From Thalassia testudinum (taxonomy: Eukaryota > Streptophyta > Magnoliopsida > Alismatales > Hydrocharitaceae): 64,000 nucleotides of DNA. Both the position numbers and the translations under genes were made by a program. The notes beneath the pieces are model-generated. The model ran no database searches, was not told the origin of the DNA, and saw only the letters and a program-made list of their open reading frames with translations. The stretch lies in assembly GCA_037157565.1 (NCBI GenBank), contig JAZHRO010000022.1, positions 7,626,001-7,690,000 of the forward strand, written 5' to 3'. Below, piece after piece: positions 55,344-64,000 of this stretch. How positions within the stretch are numbered: the stretch's first letter is position 1; each line of letters begins with the position of its first letter.

Positions 55344-56406
55344 GCAACGGCTATTCTAGAAGCCATAAAATCTCTATTCTTGAGTTTCTACTAATCTCTT
55401 CTCTTTTGTGTGCAGGCACAGGAAATCAAGAGAACAACAAGCAGCCACACAACAACCACTCCGAGGACAGATAATTTTCTATCCTCTCATTTTAACCCCT
55501 AAATTCTAAAGAGGAAGAAAAAAAAAGAACAAGCAATATAGGTATAACCTGTCTTCCATACCTAGTAAACCATCAAAGCTGCATGTTTTCAATTTCAACC
55601 CACTATTCCTGCACACACACTATTAAGGGTATTTAAGGGCTAACACCTTCTTGCCTGAGCCCTAATTACCCAACAAGGAGCTAACTGGACCAAGTAGAGC
55701 CAACATAAGATTTAACGTTAGGGTTTTAGAGACACACTTCTTAAGCAAGAATTGAGAAATCCCAAAAGAAGTGTGCCTAAGCCATTGATTGAAAATACTT
55801 ATTCAAAGAAACCCTAAGAAAATTGGCTTTTTAAAGACACTTGAACCCTAAAAGACAAGACCTAATAAGCTCTCAAAGGAACTAGCAGGTAAAGTTGACT
55901 CCTTGGGTCAACCAACCTTCAACTTAGGTCACTCTTTGCACTCAAAAGGCTAAAGTTCAAGTGAAAACCTAAGCACCTTGATCTTAATTAAAAGTGGTAG
56001 ACTTAAGAGGTCAAGATCCCCATTCTGGTCTACCTGGAATCTCAGTGACAAGAGAGGTCAGGTGGGGGAAACCCTGTAACCCGTGGGGATGCTCTACCGT
56101 GTAGGGGTCTTCGCAGGACTCACCCTCTTTGGCTGCCCAGGTAATTCTCAGGTGGACGATCTTTTGATCAAGGGGTTAATCTGCCCCGCACCTCTATAGT
56201 CACCCAACATTCTAGGTGTCTTGATTGGGTCCAGCACCTGCTAAACTCATCTTCTCCATCAGTGTATGTTTGGTAGGAGGTCCTTGAAACCTCCTTTAGA
56301 AATTCACTCTCCTTGAGGCCGAGCCTCAGTGCACCTGTTTGTGCAACCAACACTTCACATAGACCTCTCCTCCGACTCCAAACCCAACTCACCCTCTTCT
56401 TCCACA
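55344..56406 (+). other. Leader of element B'
   Basis: An acceptor-like TTTTGTGTGCAG ends at 55,415. The conserved block at 56,046-56,125 holds GGTCAGGTGGGGGAAACCC and the hairpin CTAC-CGT-GTAG. No gene. Confidence 0.65.
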
Positions 56407-58223
56407 ATGGCGCAGCCAGTTGAGTAAGAGAACAATCTGGAGCACCAACTCCAGCGACTCAATGACCTCTTCCAAAACTTCATGCACCCACCGCAGCGTC
56501 CCATGATGCGGGACCATTATAATCCTGTTGCAGTGGCTATTGAGCCCCGAGTTAGAATCCCGACTAGAGGTCCTGATTCTGAATTAAAGCCCAATATGAT
56601 TCATTCCATACCTAAATTTCATGGGCTTAATTCTGAAGACCCCTTCCAGCACATTAAACAGCTAAAGCATCTAGCCCATACTTTTGGGTCAGATGCAAAA
56701 AATCGGGACATTCTCCTCATGAAGATGTTCTCCTTCTCCCTTATGGACAAGGCCGCTCATTGGTACCAAACACAGACCCGACCGATCAACAATTGGGAAG
56801 AACTTCAGTCCAAGTTCTTGAAGAAGTTCTTTCTCGTTGGTCGAACCAATGCCTTGCGCCATCAGATTACTCACTTCACGCAGCAAACGGGAGAACCTCT
56901 CCATGAGGCATGGCATCGCTTTCAGGATCTCATGAGAAAGTGCCCCCATCACGGAGTTCCTAAATGGGAACAAGTTCAGTCTTTTTACCAGGGACTCCGT
57001 GAAGATATTAGGCTTTTCGTCAATGCAACTTGCGGAGGGAATATCATGGGTCAGCATGAGGACATCGTGTGGGAGATTCTCGAAAATATGTGCGAGAACT
57101 CCATCAATAATGACTCCATGGGATTATTCGACAGGACGAATACCCACACATCGACGAACCTTAGGGGAGCACATGAGACGCAGGGCCTGTCTGCATCAGT
57201 CGACCTGGAATTAATGGCCAGTCGATTGGATAAGGTCTCTATAATTGAGAAGAAGGTGGATGAGTTGACTCAGCACTTACAACGAGCCACCTCTGCGCAT
57301 AATTCCTTTGCACAGCCTCCTTCCACATGGGAGACTGTGCAAAACATTCTCCACCGACCTTCTCCTGGGATGGATCAATATCCACCCCCATATGATTCTC
57401 AGATCGGAGGATCCCCTGATCGTTTCTATACTAGCCAGAGGAATTCCACTCCCCCATTCTCTGACTTTTTAGAGGTTCCTTAGACCTGCGAGGACCTCAA
57501 CGCCATCCAGAATGACCCATTTTCCAATACTTACAATCTTGGATGGCGAAACCATCCCAACTTCCAGTGGGCGGGAAATTCCCAAACACAAAGACCACCC
57601 TTTCAGCCCTGTCCACAACCTCGTCCTTACTAGCCGCCTCAGCCTTGGCCCAACCCTACTCATCCATTAGGGCCAAACCAAGACCAAATGTCCCTCATCC
57701 TTCAGACTCTGGCTGACATTCAAAGAATGAATGCGGCTATTCAGAAGCAACACAAGGACGAACTTACAGAGGTTCTAAACCAACTGGCCCAGTTGGCAAA
57801 TTCTCGCCAACCAGGCACACTTCCTTCTCAACCTCTTCCTAACCCAAATAACGTGCCAACCCAGCGACGAGTTATGAACCCAAACCCCGGCCAAGCACAC
57901 ATGATTTATCAGGCACCCTCTGTTCCTTCACCTGACGGGATGGAGGCTTCCACTTCTTATGCGGGCTATTAGCAGCAACCCATCCTATCAAACTCTAACC
58001 AAAACCAGGCAGGACTGAATTCTGTAACCACCTGTAGTGGTAAGGAGACCCAAGATCCACCCTATCCAGACCACTCCAAGCCTGATAGTGATCCAAACCC
58101 TAGGATAGTAATCCAGGACGTTCCTATCCCTGTCCCAGATCAAAGACCTGGACCTATCCTAGAAGAACCAACCAAGGTTCCATTTCCTGAGGCCTTGACC
58201 AAAGGAAAGAAGACAACAAACCC
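56407..58223 (+). pseudogene. gag: gag of element B'
   Basis: The start ATG at 56,407 (MAQPVE) is followed by TAA at 56,425. Further in-frame stops are at 57,481, 57,631 and 57,970 (all TAG, where B shows Gln or continues). The capsid region is otherwise complete from MHPPQRPMMRDHYNP to the NATCGGNIMGQ stretch, with an SVDLELMASRLDKVS helix, then Pro/Gln-rich linkers. A one-base loss at about 58,222 shifts the frame into the next segment. No CCHC knuckle is visible. In the family, Gag assembles the cytoplasmic particle. Confidence 0.88.
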
Positions 58224-58961
58224 ATGGCTCCTGAGGAGGACTTGGTCAAGCTCTTTGAGCAGGTCCAAATAAACATCCCTTTGATGGATGCGATTCGCCA
58301 CGTACCGGCTTACGCACGATTCTTAAAGAATGTGTGTACACCTCAGCGTAAGCCGCGAACCAAGAGTGGGAGTCCAATTGTACTATCATAGCAAGCCAGC
58401 TCTGTAATCCTAAGAAGACTCCCACCCAAGGCAAAAGATCCAGGCACTCCCCTGATTTCCTGCAAAATAGGTGAAATCCAGTTTGATAGAGCATTGCTTG
58501 ACTTGGGTGCTTCCATAAATTTGATACCCACATCCTTACTTAAACATCTAGAAGAATCTGACCTAAAACCAACTGAGGTGACACTACAATTAGCAGATCG
58601 ATCTATAAAATCACCTAAAGGGATTCTTGAGTATGTTATAGTAAGAGTGTGGGATTTCTATTTCCCTGTGGACTTTATAGTTTTAGACATGGACGCACCT
58701 GAAAACCCTAGGGATACACCGATCATTCTAGGGAGACCTTTCCTGGCTACTGCTAGAGCCAACATCAGTTGTGAGGAGGGCCAAATAGAGCTAAAATTTG
58801 GAAATCAAACCCTCAAAATTGATATCTTTAAGGCCCAACAAGGAATCAATTGTAGTGTCATCGAACAAATTTGTGATATTCGGGCTTTGGTTGATGAAAC
58901 ACATTTCGAAAATAACTTGATTATGCCCATCAACCACAGAAAAATCTTGAACCGCAATTAG
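58224..58961 (+). pseudogene. pro: Protease region of element B'
   Basis: Continuing in the shifted frame from 58,224, a TAG at 58,389 interrupts the lead-in (LFEQVQINIPLMDAIRHVPAYARFLKN). The aspartic protease follows: ALLDLGASINLIPTSLLKHL (active-site D-L-G-A), LQLADRSIKSPKGILEYVIV and TPIILGRPFLATARANI. The frame ends at 58,959 (TAG). The protease would cut Gag-Pol. It matches the protease of E closely in motif order. Confidence 0.87.
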
Positions 58962-59106
58962 AGGAGTCAGACCCTGATTTAGACAAACCCATAACTCCTA
59001 TCCTTGAACCTCACACTTACCCTGAACCACCCGCTGCTGCTGATAACCCCATCCTTGAACTAAAACCCCTTCCCGATCATTTGAAATACATCTTTTTGGG
59101 TTCTAA

Positions 59107-61082
59107 TCAGACTTTTCCTGTGATTATAAATTCCAAGCTCACTCCAGATCAGGAATCCGATCTGATTGCTATTCTCCAACAACACGCAGAGCCATTGGTT
59201 AGACTCTCGATGACTTGACTGGAATAAGTCCCTCTTATTGCACACACCGTATTTATTCAGAAGAGGGCGCAGGACCTTCCTGTGAGATGCAGAGACGTTT
59301 ATACCCCAATCTGCAGGAGGTCGTGAAAAAGGAGATCATTAAGTGGTTAGATGCAGGGATCATCTACCCGATCTCCAACAGTCGTTGGGTGAGCCCAATT
59401 CAGGTTGTGCCTAAAAAGGCAGGGCTCACCACCATTACGACTGAAACCGGAGAAGTCATACCTACCCGATTAGTGAACTCGTGGAGAGTCTGCATAGATT
59501 ACCAATGACTCAATTCCTCCATGAAGAAGGATCATTTCCCACTGCCTTTCATTGATCAGATTCTCGAGAAATTAGCGGGAAATCGATTCTTCTGCTTTCT
59601 TGACGGGTACTCCGATTATAACCAAGTATCTATTCATCTTGAGGACCAAGAGAAGACCACGTTCACCTGCCTCTTCGGAACTTACGCATTCCGAAGGATG
59701 CCTTTCGGTCTCTGCAATGCACCCGCGACTTTTCAGCAGTGCATGCTTGCCATATTCTCTGATATGGTAGGTGATTATCTGGAAGTCTTCATGGATGACT
59801 TCTCAGTTTTTGGGGCATCATTTGATGATTGCCTCCAGCACTTGGTTCATATACTCAGGCACTGCATCGACGTTAATTTGGTTCTTTCTTGGGAAAAGAG
59901 CCATTTTATGGTGCTTGAAGGGATCATCATAGGGCATCTAATTTCTGAGAAGGGCATCCAAGTGGATTGAGCCAAGGTTGATCTAATTTCTTGTCTTCCT
60001 ATGCCTAGCTTGATCAAGGACATCCGATCTTTTCTGGGGCACGTCGATTTTTACCATCGTTTTATTCCTGATTTTTTGAAAATCGCACGCCCCCTGACTA
60101 CTCTTCTCTCTAAGGATGTACCCTTTGAGATCTCCATGGAATGCACTCAACCTTTGAGAACCTCCGTGACCGAGTCACCCAGGCCCCGATCCTACAATCC
60201 CCTGATTTGTCTCAACCCTTTGAGATCATGTGTGATGCATCTGATTTCGTTGTAGGAGCGGTTCTGGGGCAGAAAGTTGACGGGAAACCCGTGGTCATCT
60301 ACTGCGCTAGCAAGACACTTGATGAGGCTTAGCGTAACTATATAGTTATGGAGAAAGAGCTGCTAGCCATAGTATTTGCCCTTGAAAATTTTCGATCTTA
60401 TCTCCTGGGTTCCCACGTCATCATCTACTCGGATCACACGGCTGTGAGGCATCTCCTTGCCAAGAAGGACGCGAAGCCCCGACTAATCCGATGGATCTTG
60501 CTGTTGCAAGAATTCGACCTCGAGATTCGTGACAAGGCTGGAAAACAGAATGTGGTAGCTGACCACTTGTCTCACCTTCCTTCTGAAATCATTAACCCTT
60601 CTGGACCCATCACGGAGCATTTCCCTGATGAGCACCTACTGACTACTGGTACTAGACTTCCATGGTTTGCTAATATAGTAAACTACTTGGCATCTCATCA
60701 GATCCCATCTTATTGGCCGAAGGCCAAGAAAGATAAATTGCGCTCTGATGCCAAGTACTACATCTGGGAAGATCCGTACCTCTTCCGCATAGGTGTTGAC
60801 CAAATCATCCGGAGATGTGTTCCTGAAGGTGAAATCATTGATATTCTCTCCTTCTACCATGACCAGGCATGCGGTGGCCACTTCTTTAGGCACAAAACCG
60901 CATCGAAAATCCTCCAGTGTGGCTTTTGTTGGGCCACTCTGTTCAAGGACGCATACAATCACTGCAAGGCATGCAATCGTTGCCAAACTTTGGGCAACAT
61001 GAGCCATCGCGACATGATGCCTTTGCAGCCGATTCTCGTGTGCGAAATTTTTGATATTTGGGGGATTGATTTTATGGGCCCC
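59107..61082 (+). pseudogene. pol: RT, RNase H and start of integrase of element B'
   Basis: Athila-type RT: KKEIIKWLDAGIIYPISNS, WRVCIDY (then TGA at 59,506), KDHFPLPFIDQILEKLAG, the catalytic EVFMDDFSVFG (FMDD around 59,786-59,800) and GHLISEKGIQVD (then TGA at 59,968). A frameshift at about 60,145 leads to RNase H: PFEIMCDASDFVVGAVLGQ, TAG at 60,330, MEKELLAIVFAL, IIYSDHTAVRHLL and NVVADHLSH. Integrase begins with the zinc finger (GGHFFRHKTAS, then CKACNRCQ) and stops after IDFMGP at the insertion of C'. One further shift and a TAG lie near 59,190-59,200, before TGISPSYCTH. Confidence 0.9.
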
Positions 61083-61841
61083 TGTTGAACGGGTTTTTCG
61101 AATCGCTACGCTTACGTGTTTAGTTTTGGAAAACCTATCGTTGTAGTTCGAAAGCGAAGAATTTGTGTTCAATAAATAAAATTTATACCGAAAAGAATTC
61201 CGGGTCGAACATAGGGAGGCGGACGTTTGATTTAAAAACTTCGCGTTTCTTTTTATTTGTCACGAAGTAATTCAATTTAAACTATCTAATTATTTACAAT
61301 TAATAAAAGAGAGAGAGAGAGGGTAAGAGAGAGAGAGTATTACACATGGAAATCAAAATGAGATGTAGAATAAACAAAGAATTTATCATAGAAGAGACTG
61401 TTCATTACAATTAAAAGGCATAAAACAATTACACTAGAAAGCGATAAATTTACTCTAGAAAGCATTAAAAGAATGGAGGGAGAAATGTCCTCCTCGACGG
61501 TTGCTTGGAGGACGAGTAGATTAATCTAGAAAGCAGTAACTCTATACTAGAAAGCAGTAAAAAGAATAGGGAGAGAGAAATCCTCCTCGACGGTTGCTTG
61601 GAGGACGAGCCGGATGGGATGACGTCCGGATGAAGGAGAATGAAGCAGGACGAAGGAGGACGAAGCAGAAGAATGGGAACGGAGCAGCACGCCGTCGTCG
61701 TCGCGGGATCCACTTCCGAAGGGGAACGAAAATTGGACTTTATCTCGCGAGAAGCATCCCGGGTGTGGGACAATCTTCTCTTGAGCTTTGGAGGGGTAGA
61801 GAGGAGAAAGAAGGGATGAGAATTTCGTATGGAGGGGGTCA

Positions 61842-61851
61842 CCTTTTATAG
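61842..61851 (-). promoter_or_regulatory. TATA box of the C' LTR
   Basis: CTATAAAAGG on the minus strand, about 1,020 bp into the LTR and 58 bp after the TGACG inverted repeat. Confidence 0.65.
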
Positions 61852-61908
61852 TTGCAAGGAGTGGGGGCAAAATGGACATTACAAGCTCAAAACAATAAAT
61901 AAGGGGTC

Positions 61909-61936
61909 TTTAGTGACGGATAAATCCGTCACTAAA
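61909..61936 (-). promoter_or_regulatory. Perfect TGACG inverted repeat upstream of the C' TATA box
   Basis: TTTAGTGACGGAT, two bases, then its exact reverse complement: a perfect 13-bp stem. It contains two facing TGACG cores. Confidence 0.65.
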
Positions 61937-62215
61937 GCCCCAATGTGGGCGTAGTGGCCGGCTCGCGCACGCCTCCTCGCCTGCTCGAGCGCTCAACGGC
62001 CACGCACGTTCGCCGCTTTTCAACCGTCCGATCGCGAGATCGGACGGCTTAAGATGCATCCGCGCCCACTCGTTGCGCGCCCGCCCGCGCGTCTGATTGC
62101 GCGTTCGATTGCGCGTCCAATCGCACGTCGACGCTATCGGGTGCGCGCGACCGTCCGATCTCCATCTGACGCTCCACCTGCGCCCAATCGCCGCGCCTTC
62201 CAGCCCCTCTCCACG

Positions 62216-62265
62216 GCTCGAAACCGCGCCCCGCGCTCGCGATAGCACGCTCGACCACTGCGCTA
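62216..62265 (-). other. tRNA-like A-box/B-box module of the C' LTR
   Basis: The minus strand reads TAGCGCAGTGGT (62,254-62,265; 11 of 12 to the A-box) and GGTTTCGAGCC (62,216-62,226; close to the B-box with one inserted T). The position in the LTR equals that in the solo copy. Confidence 0.5.
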
Positions 62266-62867
62266 TGGGGCGCGGATGGTTGAGCGCACATTTTTAAATG
62301 CGAGCGCCCACAACCGTTGGATTAAGATCCAACGGCGGAGAGCGATCAGGCGTGGGGCCTTCACAAGATGAAGCGGCCGCTTGGGGGGCTGAGATGGTGC
62401 CACGTGGCGCTATCTTGGCCGTCCATCTTCTGGAAGTTGTAGATGATGCCACGGATGTCGGATTGACTCGATTTTTATGTCGTTGGGCTGCGATCGTCGA
62501 TCTGAATTCATCCGTGCAGTCGAATTTATCATCTAAAGTACGGATTTACACCATCCTGGCCCTTGATCTTCTAGGGTTCCCTGGTCACTATCTGATGCTA
62601 CGGATGCCTGATTAGGGCGATCTTGGAGTCGTTGAACTCCAATCGTCGCCCTAATCACATCCATACGGTTGGATCTTTGATCTGAGGTCCCGACAAAATG
62701 TTTTCCTTGTCCAAGCATATAAAGGAGACAATTAACCTTCATTTTATTCAAACTACTCTAAATGCAAGATGATGCCTGTAATGCAATATTTACATCGTGA
62801 AATGCAATCCTATGCTTAAGAACATGCATAAATAGACATTTTAAGTAGTGTAAATGTGTTTACATCA

Positions 62868-64000
62868 TACCCCCATGCCTATCTTTTGCTAGTCCCTAGC
62901 AAAAACTATATGCTATTTATAAAAGAATTAGGTTAGATTATTTGGACTTGAGTTATTTTTCAATCATTAAGAAATTGTCTACTTAGGAACTGAACTTTCA
63001 AAGACACAATAGTGCCCGGGTATTAGCCAAAATGCAGACCGCCTCAAGCCCTCGCCTTAAAAGAAAAATTTCTTTCTCTTTTTCTCTTTTCTAATTTTTT
63101 TGATTTTCAAATTTTCGGGTTTAAGAGTGGCTTTCTACGGCCATTCAATTCACCCAAAATTTGATGAGAACCCTAAGCTTTAAGCATCTTATTGTGATTG
63201 TGATAGACTCGTTGACTGGCAATTAAAACGGACTTCGGATTTCTACGCCTCTAGGTGACCTCAAAAAGACTTCTGCCTAAAGGTGTATCTTTACAACCGG
63301 TAGCTTTCTCCCTACTTTTATTTTTTATTTATTTATTTATTTTTTACGGGGTCAACACAAGGGTGAATCCAGTGTATATCTCCCCGATTTATTCTACCTC
63401 TCCGCTTCTTCTTAAGTGTTTTGGAAATTTTTAGTGCATTTTCTGAGCTGGGTTCTGGACAATCGGTCGATAAGCTGTTACCACCGACAACTTGCCAGCC
63501 ATACTCGTGCGGCGAAGTGTGGCTTATTTCTTTTTGATTTTTTTTTAATTTTTTTAAAATAGGTGGCTTCCCTGGTCTAAGATTTACCTAAGGGTAGGAA
63601 AAAGAGAAAGGTCCAGTGACTGGGCTCTGGACAACCTACCTATGGGCTGTTACCTACGATAACTTGCCAGCCATATCACCCTAGAAGGTTCATTAGCTAC
63701 CCAATTTCCGTTAAAATGGCCGAACAACGAGTCAGTGCAAAGAAAGTGTGTAGATGCTTAAGACTCAAAATTCCCTCAAATCAGAGGGCGGGTTGATAAG
63801 TCGTGTACTTATCACCCAAACTTATTTACTCCAATTAAAATAAAATTCAAGTTGGCGAGAACTCGAAAAACAAATCCACATTTTAGTGGATACACGGGCT
63901 GATTAAGTTCAAAGACCTGAAGGATCTTTGTGTTCAGATCTTAATGTTGTTTTTCCTAAGATTGAAAATTTTCTTAGTCCCAAATTCTCTTTCCTAATTT
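62868..64000 (-). other. Polypurine tract and 3' noncoding region of C'
   Basis: No supportable gene. A segment beginning GGGTTCTGGACAA (around 63,449) recurs as GGGCTCTGGACAA (around 63,625), each followed by GCTGTTACC and AACTTGCCAGCCATA, a direct duplication with a period of about 175 bp. Pyrimidine-rich stretches lie at 63,070-63,100 and 63,310-63,345. Confidence 0.6.

Larger units (their letters stand above)
52512..61082 (+). mobile_element. Element B', Athila-like, gag to integrase, split by C'
   Basis: 5' LTR 52,512-55,322, primer site, leader, gag, protease, RT, RNase H and the first part of integrase are present. At 61,083 a family-C element interrupts just after IDFMGP, the first catalytic Asp of integrase. 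The base order and protein are close to element B, but decay is heavier, with many stops and at least four frameshifts. The 5-bp target on the left is cttag (52,507-52,511), the same as for B; the right end is outside the window. Confidence 0.88.
61083..62867 (-). repeat. 3' LTR of element C'
   Basis: 1,785 bp, starting on the minus strand TGATGTAAACACATTTACA and ending CGTTCAACA. It parallels the solo LTR at 48,775-50,511. A GAGAGAGAG run lies at 61,310-61,340. Frames within the LTR occur on both strands at the same places in the solo copy but drift freely, so I do not call genes. Confidence 0.88.
61083..64000 (-). mobile_element. Element C' (family C), 3' LTR and 3' noncoding region, runs off window
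   Basis: The minus-strand 3' LTR (61,083-62,867) is preceded by a polypurine tract (plus tacccccatgcc, 62,868-62,879) and TTTGCTAGGGACTAGCAAAAG-like sequence, so the internal part extends to the right. The target base block on the left is gcccc (61,078-61,082); its partner is outside the window. No coding sequence of C' is visible. Confidence 0.82.

Noticed and set aside
1..64000. CRISPR array, bacterial operon, rRNA or organelle insertion
   Set aside because: No regularly spaced identical repeats, no ribosome-binding-site/operon structure, and no rRNA or plastid gene sequence was recognised.

Overview
This window looks like a piece of a large, repeat-rich land-plant (angiosperm) nuclear genome. 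I could not find one supportable host gene, rRNA gene or functional tRNA gene. Almost all of it can be assigned to LTR retrotransposons of the Ty3/Gypsy superfamily that have inserted into one another, been cut down to solo LTRs, or been deleted. Two broad groups are present: one chromovirus of the Tekay/Del type (initiator-Met tRNA primer site, chromodomain at the end of integrase), and a larger set of Athila/Tat-like elements, which all use an Asp-tRNA primer site (TGGCGCCGTTGCCGGGG and variants). I use local letters for the elements.

Left part (1-34,259). F is a minus-strand element whose 3' LTR start and 3' noncoding region occupy 1-1,447. It is followed by D (1,448-34,259, plus strand), which has a shortened 5' LTR, a primer site, a leader, a 2.74-kb 3' LTR and no coding region left. 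Inside D lies a composite: an LTR of family C (from 3,317), itself split by a solo LTR of the D family (D4, 3,580-6,157), fused at about 6,585 to the second half of the 5' LTR of element O (body 7,545-29,430, 3' LTR 29,431-31,327). O has no reverse transcriptase; it carries one long broken reading frame (8,793-10,721) of unrecognised function. O is interrupted by A, the Tekay element (11,768-21,471), and by B, an Athila-like element (22,056-29,412) that keeps its 5' LTR and gag but has lost pol and half of its 3' LTR.

Middle (34,260-44,398). A D-family solo LTR (D3, 34,326-37,094) sits at the left edge of a minus-strand 3' LTR (element G) rich in degenerate GAGCTGAGCTGG-like repeats. Then come G's 3' noncoding region and the last 123 codons of its pol, a 5'-truncated plus-strand LTR with primer site and leader (H), and the first 0.8 kb of a family-C LTR.

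Right part (44,399-64,000). E is a minus-strand element with gag and protease but no reverse transcriptase; its gag is split by a family-C solo LTR (48,775-50,511, perfect target duplication). E's 5' LTR is interrupted by B' (52,512 onward), a relative of B with gag, protease, RT, RNase H and the beginning of integrase, all damaged by stops and frameshifts. B' is in turn interrupted at 61,083 by C', a minus-strand family-C element of which the 3' LTR and part of the 3' noncoding region are visible.

The most interesting signals are structural and shared between otherwise different elements. (i) Several LTR families begin with a terminal hairpin whose arm sequence differs but whose pairing is kept. 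(ii) Family-C LTRs hold a tRNA-like A-box/B-box module and, about 58 bp before the TATA box, an inverted repeat built on TGACG. (iii) B/D-type LTRs share a TATA, donor-like, TTTTCAG acceptor-like, GAAGAAG-tract order that suggests an intron inside the LTR. (iv) A leader block with a small hairpin is conserved upstream of gag. (v) O and E are elements without reverse transcriptase that carry coding regions. All positions were read by eye; identities and ages need alignment to confirm.
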